A stretch of DNA of 64,000 nt from Allolobophora icterica (taxonomy: Eukaryota; Annelida; Clitellata; Crassiclitellata; Lumbricidae). The notes under the pieces were generated by a model. It made no database searches and was not told where the DNA came from. It saw only the letters and a list, made by a program, of their open reading frames with translations. Below are positions 24,246 through 36,229 of this stretch, piece by piece. The stretch is taken from the NCBI GenBank assembly GCA_963556255.1, contig OY744612.1, positions 19,736,068 through 19,800,067 on the forward strand, written 5' to 3'. How positions within the stretch are numbered: position 1 is the first letter of the stretch; each line of letters begins with the position of its first letter. A program made the position numbers and the translations under genes.

Positions 24246-25060
24246 TTTAGTTTTGATGTGATTATTATGAAATATATAGGCCCTGAACCCGACCCCTAGA
24301 CTATATTAGCATTTATTTTAATTAAGTATGATATGGAACCGTTAAATTTTGTTCTATGCTCACGGTCGGCAAGGAAGGCAATAACCAAGTTATAAACATA
24401 ATCAGGTATAGGCGACCCCTCTAATTGCAGGCTACAGTTGAAGGATTCATCCACCGAATCTCAAACACGGCAAAGCAATGGTATACATTGGATTGAACGG
24501 GAATGTATCTGCAAATCATCGTCGGCACAACCCCTCTTCATTGCATTGATGTATTTAGCAGCTAAGGGCATGGCCCCATTTTAGTCAGACAAATGGCAAA
24601 AAACCTGCGAAACTAAGGATTTATCTTATGAAACAATAAATCAAAGTTCAAAATGTTGAAAGCTAAGAAAGAAGAGTTGAACAATGTTAAGAAATTCAGT
24701 TTAGCTTATGAATGCAAAATGTCACTAGAAATGCTGATGTCATAAGACGGTTGGCCAATGTCCTCATGACCGAAAGTGGTCGTTAGCAATGTTATGATGA
24801 AGTCATTTGCGCCTTTTCTTGGCCATGGAACCCTTTCTCAACCTTTGGATCCGTCGATGTTCCAGTTGATTTATCTGTAAGAGTCACTCCCGCTACAACA
24901 ATCAGCTCTGAATCTCAATTACGTCCGTGTAATCTACTGCTTTCCACTGAAACTGTCCTTCGTCTGGTCATAATTAATCGACCGCATCAGGTGGAAACCT
25001 AGGACCCGAACAGCAGATGAACCGTGTCCCTAAACTTGCTTTTCTCGAAACCGCATTGCT
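24246..25060. other. No gene seen
   Basis: Ordinary AT-rich sequence, no repeat or exon recognised. Confidence 0.4.
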
Positions 25061-25137
25061 TATAATTGCTGAATCTCTTTAACATTCGCGTCCTCCTCTT
25101 CCTACTCTTACCACTTTCCTGCTTCTCCTCCTTATTT

Positions 25138-25313
25138 TCTCCTCCTCCTCCTCCTCCTCCTCCTCCTCCTCCTCCTCCTCCTCCTCCTCCTCCTCCTCCT
25201 CCTCCTCCTCCTCCTCGTCCACGTCCTCCTCCTCCTCCTCCTCCTCCTCCTCCTCGTCCTCGTCCTCCTCCTCCTCCTTCTCCTCGTCTATCTCCTGTAA
25301 TGAAGAAGAAGGA

Positions 25314-25344
<31 letters not shown>

Positions 25345-25577
25345 AAGAAGAAGAAGAAGAAGAAGAAGAAGAAGAAGAGGAGGAGGAGGAGGAGGAGAAG
25401 AAGAAGAAGAAGAAGAAGAAGAAGAAGAAGAAGAAGAAGAAGAAGAAGAAGAAGAAGAAGAAGAAGAAGAAGCAGAAGAAGAAGAAGAAGAAGAAGAAGA
25501 AGAAGAAGAAGAAGAAGAAGAAGAAGAAGAAGAAGAAGAAGAAGAAGAAGAAGAAGAAGAAGAAGAAGAAGAAGAAG
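25138..25577. repeat. (TCC)n followed by (GAA)n
   Basis: About 150 bp of TCC/CTC, a 20-bp junction, then about 275 bp of GAA/AGG purine triplets. The plus strand switches from all-pyrimidine to all-purine. Arg/Lys and Pro frames are artefacts. Confidence 0.98.
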
Positions 25578-25952
25578 GTGAGATGGTTATGGCAGTGGTG
25601 ATAGTTATAGTGACGGTGAGGCGGCAGGGGTGGTGAGTGTCATTATAACTCATCATTAAGTCCATCGCGCTGCCGCTGATGATGTAAATGAGGAGTAGTA
25701 GGATTAGGATGACGATGTGATGATGACGACGACGACGACGACGACGATGATGATGATGACGGATGCGATGATTTTTAAAGCCATAATCATGTCCTCTCGC
25801 TTTCGTCTTCGTCGTCGCTTAATATTGCATCCGCCCAAGAGCTTCCCGCATTAAGATCGACGACGTCAGAGCCCCACGCCATCTCTCGATGATGAAGGAC
25901 GACCATGTCTTGATGGTTTCAGCAGTTGCTTGGCAATTGCTTTCCTCTAAAC

Positions 25953-26170
25953 CAGTATTACTCAACCTGGATGCCGCGCCACCCGAGGGCGCCGAAACCT
26001 GCTCTAAAAATAATATCTTGACGCCTTATCTGTCAACAATTTTAAGAAACTACTGATTATCATTACTATTGACATAGGCTTATCAATATTTTCAAAAACT
26101 TCAAGTAGCATATACAGTAAATAGTTTCAGATCAAAGGGTTCCGTAGCCAAAAAGGATCGGGAAGCACTG
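25953..26170. mobile_element. Short hAT-like element (tentative)
   Basis: Begins CAGTATTACTCAACCTGG and ends 'TAGCCAAAAAGGATCGGGAAGCACTG'-like sequence, typical of hAT/Charlie ends (CAGT.. / ..ACTG). Flanks (CTCTAAAC, AGCTAACA) match only in part, so the target duplication is unsure. Confidence 0.5.
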
Positions 26171-26704
26171 AGCTAACAGTGTAATTTTCATTTAGTTTTA
26201 AAATAAAAATTAAGTTTTTAAAAATAATGTTAGTACTTAACGGTTGAATACAACGAACGTTGCTTGTCATTATCGTAAAGAACTAACTGGAAGAAAACTA
26301 AATGAAATTAAGACTAGAAGCCGTTGACTGAAGAACCTTCAGTAAGGATGTCTTGCTCTGAAAATAGTTGGGAACTATGGCCTCATCTAAACCAATTAGC
26401 GATGGCAAAGGAACCACGGATCTGTCTAACCGAATCGGAACATGCTGCTGCTCACCGGGAAAGGATTAATCCCGATTAATCCGGATTGGTTATTGTTTAG
26501 TGGGATTAGACATTTATACACCGGCATTTTAAAGAATTCTTATCGCAGTAATGTCCGACATCAGCCCAGGTAATGTTCACCAAGGCGCGAGCGCAGAAGC
26601 TTCACAATGATGTCTGCTAAGAACAGATGCTAAAGTGGCCATAACGCGCAGAAAGTTGACATATGAATGTCTGATATTAGGCCACAACGATTGTTCATTA
26701 TTAC

Positions 26705-27113
26705 TAGGGCTGTACCGAATAGGTGATTATCACTATTCGGCCGAATACAAATAATTGGACCAACTATTCGGCCGAATACGAATACGAATACGAATTCGAA
26801 TAGTTTACAAAATAGGTCTACCGACAACATTGAAAAATACGTTAGCTTTCACTCATTGTACACAAACAAATGAGACTAATGACACTGCGATACAGCAGTC
26901 CAGGCATTATAGGCAACTCCTGGCTGCAACCGCAGCATATATTATGTTAATGAGAGAGTTACTTCAGTGCACTCGCTATAGCAGCCGCATATGCAGAAAC
27001 AGATGTCACGTGACCACTATTCGTATTCGGTCCGACCGCTACTATTCGGCCGAATACCGAATAGCTATTTCAGTCCCGAAGCGAATACGACGCGAATGTT
27101 CGGTACAGCCCTA
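26705..27113. mobile_element. hAT-type MITE rich in ATTCGGCCGAAT
   Basis: Terminal inverted repeats TAGGGCTGTACCGAAT and ATTCGGTACAGCCCTA-like (right end TTCGGTACAGCCCTA). Perfect 8-bp target duplication ATTATTAC at 26697-26704 and 27114-27121. Inside, the palindrome ATTCGGCCGAAT and ATTCG/CGAAT repeats occur near both ends. No coding capacity. Confidence 0.88.
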
Positions 27114-27318
27114 ATTATTACCAGCCAATGTTCGAGGTCTTTGAGCATTTATGGTTGCGTTAAAAGTACTAACATTATTTTTAAAAGCTCACCCAATTTC
27201 CTCACGTGTAATTGTTTAAGAAGGGGACTCCAAGCTTTATATAGCTAAGGGTCTCACCAAGTCTAAACCCGGCACCAGAGGCGTCTACACCAATAAGCCT
27301 TGGAGCAAATGCTCCAAC

Positions 27319-27516
27319 CATAGGCGTAATTTGTGGGGGGTACGAGGGGTACCCGTACCCCCCACTTTTTGGACTGGGGGGTACCGTACCCCCCACTTTT
27401 TGAGCAATGCCAATGAATATTTTATTATTATGCCTTCCAGATATCGCAATATCAGCCTTGTTTGTGTATGTAAGAAATTGGTACCCCCCACTTTTTAGAC
27501 CAAAGTTACGCCCCTG
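27319..27516. mobile_element. hAT-type MITE, GTACCCCCCACTTTTT-containing
   Basis: Ends CATAGGCGTAATTT and AAGTTACGCCCCTG are imperfect inverted repeats. Perfect 8-bp target duplication GCTCCAAC at 27311-27318 and 27517-27524. GGTACCCCCCACTTTTT occurs three times inside. A degraded relative lies at about 44803-44870. Confidence 0.85.
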
Positions 27517-27524
27517 GCTCCAAC

Positions 27525-28374
27525 CATGAAAATGAAAAGGGGGAGATCTTTCAGTGTGTGTGTGCCACCATTAACGGGGGAGGAAGGGAAGGGGCGAAGA
27601 ACCGGGAGGGGAAAGTTGCTCCCATGACTTGGGGGATAGACGCCCCTCCCGGCACTGTCAATAACCTTACAGTTTTATTTTCGGTTCAGTAACAGTGATT
27701 ACGTCCTGCTAGCAGACAACCTATCGTCCTATTGTCATTATTCTTTTCTAATGAGGGGGAAATATTTGTTGACGTATCGTTTTAATGAGGAGGCAATAGT
27801 CGTAGGCGAATAAGGCAGAAATACTATAGCTTCAGCGTTTTGTCTCAACGACTGTCTTGCTACCAGACAAACTATAGTAGTTTACGTTGTTTTAGTTTGA
27901 ATGAGTAGGCAACATTCGTGGACATCGATTAACTATTTCCCAACAACGCAAAAAGATATCCTTTGTATTATCTGCAGTGGTGCCGTAGTTAAGCAATATT
28001 ATGATAAAATGTGTCTGCCGGTAGTACACATATTAGACACGATCGATTTCCAGACGCTCAGGTGTTCAGCACTCAGTTACACTAGACACCTTTTGGGGGG
28101 GGGGGATTCCCCCTCCAGGATTTATGTTTCCCCCAGAGGCCAGCAATATTTTAATATAGATACGTTTTGGAGGGAAATCCCCCCCAGAGGCGAGTACTAT
28201 AAGAATAAAATAGAATAAGATATATCACATTTTTGGAGACGAATTCCTAAAAAAGTCATCAAGGTTTTTTAAGATGAAATTCCCAAAAAGTCGCACTGTT
28301 GGTCCCCCACAAACCTTGTTTCCCCCCCCCCTCAGAAGAGGGGACTAGATTAAACACTGCTATATAGCACACAT
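27525..28374. other. No gene; G/C homopolymer patches
   Basis: Contains a G12-type run near 28096-28107 and C runs near 28320, with 'GACGAATTCCTAAAAAAGTC' sequence shared with the elements at 32369 and 44040. It may be the remains of a related element. Confidence 0.4.
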
Positions 28375-28600
28375 CGTAATCGTAATTTCCAAATTTCTAA
28401 AGTGCTACTCTAAAGCTAAGCGCCGAGTACCTGCTTATTCACGATCGCTGAGTCATATCAGAGGAGTTTTCAGATATGCCAAGTGAAGTTCCAAGTCCGG
28501 TTACCAGAGAGACCAGAGAGAGAGGAGCTTTCGCTGAGGCCGAGAAAATTTGAAAGGCGGAGGATTGGATGATTTAAGGTACGAATTTCCGATGCATTTA
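28375..28600 (+). repeat. SINE-like repeat, family B
   Basis: Plus-strand copy: 'AATTTCTAAAGTGCTACTCT', 'AAGCGCCGAGTACCTGC', 'TTATTCACGATCGCTGAGTC'. Compare 55545-55760. Confidence 0.6.
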
Positions 28601-30260
28601 CGCATTTACGCCGTGTCGTCCATGATTATGTCGATGCAGGACATGTCGCATATATATCTATGGCGGAAGTGGGATAATCCGGGAAGGCGGAAAACGGCTA
28701 ACCGTTTATGGACGAGATCAAGTTTTTGAGCAGTCGCGAATAGAAGGATTTCTACCCGTCAAAGGCTTGGGATGCAGAAACCTCGTTTGCTTTCACTTGG
28801 CCATCCATCACTTAGACCTGCCTAGAATTAACTGTCATCCGGTAACGCTATCAAGTTTGTAATCCCATCGAGTTAGGCCTAACGCATTGCTTCAGGATTT
28901 ATGCTAATTCTGGAAAGGTTTTTAGGCTATAGTCACAAATAGGATGACTATCCGTCAAAGGCTTGGGAAGCAGAATCCTTTGTCGATATTTGCAGCACAC
29001 TCATGTAGCCAAAGCACTTTTACACAAAATGTCTGGTTGTCAAGCACAATAAATGCGGTCTACTGCCAGACGCTTTGTCCTGGCCAGCATTAACTCTGGT
29101 GTGACTGGAAAAAGGTATTATTTGTGCGTTCATTATACGTCTATTGTTTCTGCGTTCTGGACTCAGCATTGTCTGCCTCTGATAGGCATCTATCATATTG
29201 GACAGCGGAATACGACCCATTGTTTAGGACTTTAGGTCGTTAGATACTTGTTGTTAAATGCTTAATTTAAGAGCTTATAACGAGGATAGTCGCTATTATG
29301 AAGCTATTTACAATTAGTATAATAAATTACGAGGAGGAGAAATTTGCAAGTTTAGGTGGCCAATATATCATCCTCCAAATTTTTTAATTCTGTTTTTCAA
29401 AACAACGCTGTAGAAATGAAAACAACGTTACTAATTATAATTGTGGAGGGTCGTCATCAGTTTCTATGAATAGTCATTAAATCCTCCTAAATGCATTGTA
29501 ATTTGTAATTTTGTAAACGATAATTTATATAGGGCCACTCAGAATCAGAGTCGCTCCCGACCCGGGTCAGTGTCTTCACTGACAAAGAGAAATGTTTTCA
29601 GGCGCTTGAGGAACTGGACAGGAGAGAAAGAGGAGGTCGGGCCTAAACGCCTAAGGCGTTCCAGCTGGAAGGGCCCAAGACCGCATTGTTTATTTGGCAG
29701 GCGTTGGGGGATTAAACTCTTTTAGTACTTCTTTTGACCTAATCGGTTCACATACTAAACTATTTCTCACTAGCGATCAGTAAGTACTAAGTAACCCAGA
29801 TGTATTTATGTTGACTAGAAATGCAATCGTAAAAGAGAATTACCTTAATTTACAGATCTATGCAGCGTGAGACTCGGCAGGGAACGAACGTGAACATCGA
29901 CACTACCCGTACTCTGTTAGTGTCAGTCCCAGTCCTGCATGAAGGAGGAGGGCGAGGTTAATCGTCTATGTTATGACACGGCGTAGTTAACCAGTAATTA
30001 ACCAAGCGGAACCAATGTACAGAATCAGAAATATAATCAGAGAACTGGAAATTTGTAAAGTAGCAGAATTTCCTGATTTTTTCCTTTTTCTGTTGCTAAT
30101 TACAGGGCAATGCTGCAGTTGTTGTGAGTCCCTTTTTTTAGTAAATGTCAGTTAGCTGCATTAAATAAGGGACTTTTGCGAGTTACGAAAGTGATCACTA
30201 TTTGATACGTATTTTAATTTATAATATCGAAATTTGTTAAGTTACCGTGAACGTAAATGC
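28601..30260. other. No gene seen
   Basis: No exon recognised. 29520-29680 resembles a SINE tail and body ('TTATATAGGGCCACTC', 'GTCGCTCCCGACCCGG'). Confidence 0.35.
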
Positions 30261-30399
30261 AAATCATAAAAAATCAGAGGTTCTCTTAAAATCACAACCC
30301 AAGACCACGATCAAAAGAACAGTCTCAAACCGCTGGTGAGGCAGAAAGGGATGGGGAAATAGAGGCAGACGGAGGAGAACAGGGAGATGGGGAAATGTA

Positions 30400-30560
30400 T
30401 GCAATGCGAGGAGAAGAGAGGGATGGAGGGGAATAGAAGAGTAGAGAATAGAAAGGGGATACAGAGGAGTCAGCGGCACAGAGGAGAGGAGACGAGATGA
30501 GAGGAGAGGAGGGCAGGAGAGGAGAGGGTAGGGGAGGTAGTGAGCAAACAGAGGCAGTGA
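30400..30560. repeat. GAGGAG/GGAGA purine-rich tract
   Basis: Degenerate purine-rich low-complexity sequence. The minus-strand Ser/Pro/Leu frames over it are not supported as genes. Confidence 0.7.
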
Positions 30561-30841
30561 GAGAGAAGATGCTCGTGTCGCACATTGTCTGCCAGCCTCT
30601 TGGAGAACGAGGAACCGTTTACTGCGAAGGTACCGCGAAACCAGACTACAGCCAAACGGTTCTGGTTTAACAGCACCTTATGGCTGCCAGTACTGACGAC
30701 GTCGACCTTATCAGTCCTGGCCTTTTTGGTCGTTCGTGGCTTTCCATATGAAATCAGACGTTGTATCTGTGATCTAGAAAACTACTTAAAAGCTTAAGAA
30801 GGATTGTGATCACTACTACGACGCTACTTAGAATTATTATA

Positions 30842-31538
30842 ACGGTACACGTTAAAATCCGCGAACGAATATCCGCGCGGTTAAAAACCGCGTCGTTAAA
30901 ATCCGCGCAATTAAAAACCGCGAGTAGTTATTTACCGCGCGTGGTCATATCCGCGCGATTGTGAGCCATAGTAAATGTCGCTTCTAGTTTTAATTATATC
31001 TTAATCGTTGATCCCGCTTCTAGCTTTATTTATGCTTTAATCGTTGATCCCGCTTCCAGTTTTAATTAGGCCTATATTATCATCGCTGACCCCGCTTCTA
31101 GTTTTAATTATATTTTAATTTCTTTGATCCAGCTTCTAGTTTTAGTTATGTTTTAATCGTTGATCCCGCTTCCAATTTTAATTATATTATCATCGCTGAC
31201 CTCGCTTCTAGTTTTAATTATATTTTAATCGTTGATCCAGCTTCTCTTCGCTTTATAACGTTATAAACATCTGTTTTTAGAAACATAATGAACTCTCTCT
31301 AGAACGCTATTAACATCTATAATATAGACATTATAAACATCTAAAACAGGCCTAAAGACTTTATAAACATCTGTAAGATTGACTTTATAAACGTCTATGA
31401 AATTGACTTTATCGAATGAACAAATAAAGACCGCGCGGATATGAAATAATTACTCGCGGTTTTTAATTGCGCGGATTTTAACGACGCGGTTTTTAACCGC
31501 GCGGATATATTCTTTCGCGGATTTTAACGTAAACCAAA
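30842..31538. mobile_element. Composite element with about 120-bp inverted ends
   Basis: The left end (GGTACACGTTAAAATCCGCG, then CCGCGCGGTTAAAAACCGCG, GTCGTTAAAATCCGCGCAAT...) and the right end are inverted repeats of each other over about 120 bp, with small gaps. Each arm is built of alternating 'TTAAAATCCGCG' and 'TTAAAAACCGCG' blocks. The interior has two tandem arrays: about eight diverged units like CTTCTAGTTTTAATTATA + TTTTAATCGTTGATC (about 30970-31245), and units like ACTTTATAAACATCTG (about 31255-31410). No ORF and no sure target duplication. Superfamily unknown. Confidence 0.85.
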
Positions 31539-31585
31539 TATACAGATGTGTGGTTGAGACTACAGACTGCCAATTGTAATCGTAA

Positions 31586-31725
31586 GGACCTATTTATATA
31601 GCGCCTCTTCGACAAAACACCTGAGAGATGCTCCATCCATCGACTGTTGAGTTTTGATAGCCTATACCAGAATTCAAACTCTGAACGCGTCGCTAGCAGT
31701 TCGACCCCTTACTAATCCTCCCTTC
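31586..31725 (-). repeat. SINE remnant, family A-like
   Basis: Contains 'CTATTTATATAGCGCCTCTTC' split by divergence and a degraded B-box-like 'AGAATTCAAACTCTGAACG' run. Confidence 0.45.
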
Positions 31726-32290
31726 CGAGTAAACTGTCCGGCGTTAAGCTCTCAGACAATGCAACCGAAGTAGGAAAAGGTTCCGTACTCTTCCTTCCAA
31801 TCCAACGTCTTCCGCTTTCCCCAACGTCTCCTACCGACGGCGCATCTCCTCTTTTACGATCCGCGTAAGAGACAATCTCCGGTTCATAGATGCGCGCGGG
31901 AAGAGCGAAACGGAGGAGGGACGGGTAGGGGGAGTCCGCAGGGGAGGGGGTGAGGCATAGAAAAACAAACGACGTACCAGCAGCAGTCCTACCTTGGTCA
32001 AGCGTCTCCGCTCTGTGGATAGCGTATACCGATGTGAGCATTCGCGGGACGATTCCACCCTCCCTAGCAGCCGACCGGTAGCAGCACAGAAGGCGGACGA
32101 CGATGGGCTGGAGACGGTGGCCGAGGAGGCTCGCCCGACGCCTGTGATATATTGTCCCCCCGAGCGGGACATGGTTCGCCTGCGCCCCGACCGACCGGTC
32201 TCGTATCGATTGAACGAATCGGTCGCCGTAGACGTTTGTCGCAATGGACGACGGATCACGTGTCAGTTGGGGACAACCAAGAAATGTAAT
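31726..32290. promoter_or_regulatory. CpG-rich segment (possible island or 5' exon)
   Basis: Clearly richer in G+C and CpG than its surroundings, with frames open on both strands (31831-32259 minus, 31994-32311 plus) but no recognised domain. It could be a promoter or first-exon region. No initiator, splice donor or homology lets me assign it to a gene or direction. Confidence 0.3.
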
Positions 32291-32317
32291 GTAGTGTTAG
32301 GTAGTGTGTGACACGGT

Positions 32318-32820
32318 ATTTATTTATTTATTAATTCATCCCGAGGATTTATATAGTGCCCTTTGAAGCAGGGCTGTAGTGGTAAAATTAGAGGTGAGTA
32401 CACACTACCGGTGAGAAGCGGCGTCACTAGGGCTGGTGTCACCCTCAACAAATGTGATGACCTTTTTTAGGAATTCGTCTCAGAAAAATTGATGACCTTT
32501 TAGGAATTCTCAGAAAATTCTTGACTTTTTTAGGAATTCGTCTCTGAAAAAGTTTATGACCTTTTTTTAGTCATTCGCCCTCAAAACCTTTAATTACCTT
32601 TCTTTTTTTGTGGAAATTTCATTTCACAATGGCTATACGGTCTCTACAGAGGTAAGTATACGCTGTATACCCGCGTATACCCTCGCTCCAGCCATGAGTA
32701 GGCCTATACGCTGTCTAGAGGTGAGTATACGCTGTATACCCGCGTATACCCTCGACTACAGCCGTGCTATGGAGGTTGTCTACTCAGAAGCACTCCGGAC
32801 CCAACCCCGGATGAAGAGTA
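32318..32820 (-). repeat. SINE family A copy split by a transposon
   Basis: 'TTATATAGTGCCCTTTGAAG' (to 32368) continues at about 32775 as 'GTTGTCTACTCAGAAGCACTCC', which together correspond to the GCGCCTC...GAAG...TCTACTACTACTCAGAGGCGCTCC part of family A. Confidence 0.7.
32369..32766. mobile_element. hAT-like MITE inserted in a SINE
   Basis: Ends CAGGGCTGTAGT and ACTACAGCCGTG (inverted repeats, one mismatch). Flanks CTTTGAAG (32361-32368) and CTATGGAG (32767-32774) match at six of eight positions. Inside, GTATACGCTGTATACCCGCG is repeated twice near the right end. No coding capacity. Confidence 0.75.
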
Positions 32821-32999
32821 CTGTCTTAAGATTAGAGTAAAATGTGGTGGCGTGGGCTCTATAGAGTGATTTGGTTTGAGCGCTTGTCTAATATTGTCCT
32901 GTGTATCCAGTGACCTTAAGCAAGTCATTAAGACACAGCTGCTCACAATGCTCAGTGCCATCGAATGATGTTCTGCTGTCTTTTTGAAGCCACTGCTCG

Positions 33000-33905
33000 C
33001 AAGCTGAAGATGACATTGGTATTAAGTAAGAACACAGTTTATCTGTAATAAAGCAATAATCAGGTTACGGGAAACAATTCAGATAGCTGCGTCAATGGAG
33101 TCCTAACCAGAGGACAGTTCGTGTAAGCCAAATGAAGTCCCCAGTTTATTTTGTCCCCACTGGTCCCCAAGCCAGCGAATCAGATCTTCCGGACCTTCTG
33201 AAGAATCTCTTGGAAAGTCGTGAATATATAATATAACAAAGCAAGAGAAAGAGTAAAGCGCCTCAATCCATGATCTCGGCTGAACAGTGCGGTGCAGGAA
33301 ACCAGAGCATAATATTACGTGCAAGGGTGATTTACAGATCATGTCTCTGCCATGATCCGGTGACTGGTGCAACGATTTTATAATGATCGCTTCATATTAG
33401 GTGAACTGTATGATGGCAATCCAATCGGCCAGTGCAAATAGAAGTGTGGATTTAGTGGGTTTTGTCTTTCTGTTTAAACTCAGATACTATAGCGACCGTG
33501 ACCGGCGTGAGACTTTCTGAATCAGTCAGTGTGTTTCGAAACCGGACGCTCTACTTGTCTTGCATGTCTGCGAATTTCTGTTCCGATGCATGCAGTATAC
33601 AATGCAATACAATGCAATACAATGCTGATCCCGTCTTCGTCGAACGTTGACTGTGACAGCGTCTGAAACGATGTCAACACACGACAGATCGACAGACATA
33701 CAGACCGACAGACAGACAAATAGACAGACAGACACACAGACATCCGTTGTCGCTGTAACTCGCCTTCAAACGCACACAGTTTTTCACGTGACCCTCCATA
33801 CACCACGCGCATAAAACATTCCCAGTAATAAACATGACGCCTTCTGAAAATATCTTTAACTTTCTGGCGACAGAATCGCATTTCTGTTTAACTTCGAGTG
33901 CATTG
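33000..33905. other. No gene seen
   Basis: Ordinary sequence with a short ACAG/GACA microsatellite at 33690-33740. Confidence 0.4.
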
Positions 33906-33917
33906 TAAATTTTCTAA

Positions 33918-34190
33918 AAAGTAGTAGTAGCAGTGGTAGTAATAGTAATGGTAGTAGCAGTGGTAGTGGTAGTAATAATAATAGTAGTCTAATAACAATA
34001 ATTATCATTATTATGTAGTAATAATGGTAGCAGTGGTAGTAATAATAATAGCAGATCTAATAACAATAATTATAATTATCATAATTATCACAGTAGTTAT
34101 TATATTAATAATAGTACTTATGACTATAATAATACCATCAATGGTAATTATAATACTAATAATTTTGATAATAAAGAATGATAAAAATGA
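33918..34190. repeat. GTAGTAAT-type low complexity
   Basis: Two diverged copies of a block 'GGTAGTAATAATAATAG...AATAACAATAATTAT' about 70-90 bp apart. Confidence 0.7.
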
Positions 34191-34544
34191 TAACAATAAG
34201 AGCAATTGTTTTAATTTTTCAGAGGTAGGCCCTATACGTGCAATCCCTCTGAAACAGAAAAATGCCCTGGGCGCTTTAAATGGTATCTGGAAAATCTTGC
34301 ATCGTCTTCCACAGCATCAGATTGTTTTGCCTCGAAAAGCCTTGGCAAGGAATCATTAAGTCAGAGGACTTGAGTCTAAACAGATCGCAGCCATGGCCTG
34401 CTTGCTCTGGGTTCGATACATCGGATACAGTATCCCCAATCAGAACTAGGTCGCCGGCGAATGATGGGCACTTCTACGTCCCATCTGATTGGTAGATCAT
34501 CGGCAGACGAAAAAAGGGCTCTTAGGCCTAGAGTAAGCTGTCGA

Positions 34545-34680
34545 CATACTACTACTACTACTGCTGCTACTGCTACTGATACTAGTACTACTACTCTTAC
34601 TACTAAACTACTACTAAAAATAATAATAATAATAATAAAATTATTAATAATATTAATAATAATGAAGCAATAACTAAAAT

Positions 34681-34745
<65 letters not shown>

Positions 34746-34854
34746 ATAATAATAATAATAATAATAATAAAATTATCAGCCTCCAGCTGACCTTTTGACC
34801 GAAGGAAGCAGGACTTGGATAATAATGATCAGATAAAATTATTTATTATTATAA

Positions 34855-34911
<57 letters not shown>

Positions 34912-34935
34912 TTTACTACTACTATTATTATTATT

Positions 34936-34967
<32 letters not shown>

Positions 34968-34985
34968 CATTATGATGATGATGAA
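34545..34985. repeat. TAC/AAT/TAG/TTA microsatellite cluster
   Basis: Successive (TAC)n, (AAT)n, (TAG)n at 34680-34745, (AAT)n, then (TTA)n at 34850-34940 and (ATC)n at 34940-34970. Confidence 0.95.
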
Positions 34986-35363
34986 CAATTTAGCTTTAAG
35001 GTCGAGGAAAACCAGATGGCGTTCCCATTATTCATCATTATTGGTGCTATTATTATTATCCCGTAGGTCACAGTACGATGCCGTCCTTCACCAACGGTCA
35101 CTGTTTTAAGCTCTATCAGCATGTACGTGGTCTGCATGGTCTCACATTAGTGTCCGGTTTTGTCAGACAAACGTTCTAAGAAAGCAAAACAGAAGAAATC
35201 GAACACAATTGGTCCCTTATTGGCATCGTAGCTGCGGATTAAGCATCTATAGGAAATTATTCCCTCAAACTGTTGACTTACGCCCTAAGGCATCGAATCG
35301 GAATTGACGCCCGACAAAATGCGATCAGGGTACCACCGGATAAACCAGGTCATGTCATACGAG

Positions 35364-35491
<128 letters not shown>

Positions 35492-35578
35492 ACCGATTAA
35501 CCTATGATTGCCTGGCTGACTGAATGACTGACTCACCGATCGACCGACGCAACTCAACCAAAACACCGACTCAGTCGT

Positions 35579-35955
35579 CACTCACTCACTCACTCAGTCA
35601 TTCACTCACTCACTCACTCACTCACTCACTCACTCACTCACTCACTCACTCACTCACTCACTCACTCACTCACTCACTCACTCACTCACTCACTCACTCA
35701 CTCACTCACTCACTCACTCACTCACTCACTCACTCACTCACTCACTCACTCACTCACTCACTCACTCACTCACTCAAATAATCCCCACTTCACCCACCCA
35801 CCCACCCACCCGGCCGCTCGCTCGCTCACTCACTCACTCACTCACTCACTCACTCACTGAATGGCAGCTATAGACGGAAAAACCGACTCAACCATTGCTT
35901 GTCTGTCTGTCTGTCTGACTGACTGACTGACTGACTGACTGACTGACTGAATGAA
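35579..35955. repeat. (CTCA)n and (CTGA)n arrays
   Basis: About 48 CTCA units (35579-35775), a CACC patch, a second CTCA block (about 35820-35858), then TCTG and (CTGA)n at 35899-35951. Confidence 0.98.
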
Positions 35956-36229
35956 TTACTGGCTGGCTGACCACTGAACTGAATGCTGAAAAAGATCCAG
36001 AAGTATGCATATGGACATTTGTATTGCGCCATTAAAAATCTTATAGGCTATTAAACATGGCTGTTTAGAAGACAGCGTAGTGATTTAAGCCAGGCAGTCC
36101 CAGCAGGCAGCCATAGGTATGAAGATATAGCGGCTTCACTCTTCTTAGCCTCGGCCTATAAGGGCGATTATCCTCTCTCTATCGCTGCACCATCCTCCCA
36201 TCGAGAGTAGGCCTATAACACGGTCTGAA

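Noticed and set aside
25066..25581. Pro-then-Lys/Arg ORF
   Set aside because: Encoded by TCC and GAA microsatellites.
31994..32311. 105-residue plus-strand protein
   Set aside because: No domain, no start or splice context; openness is expected in GC-rich DNA.
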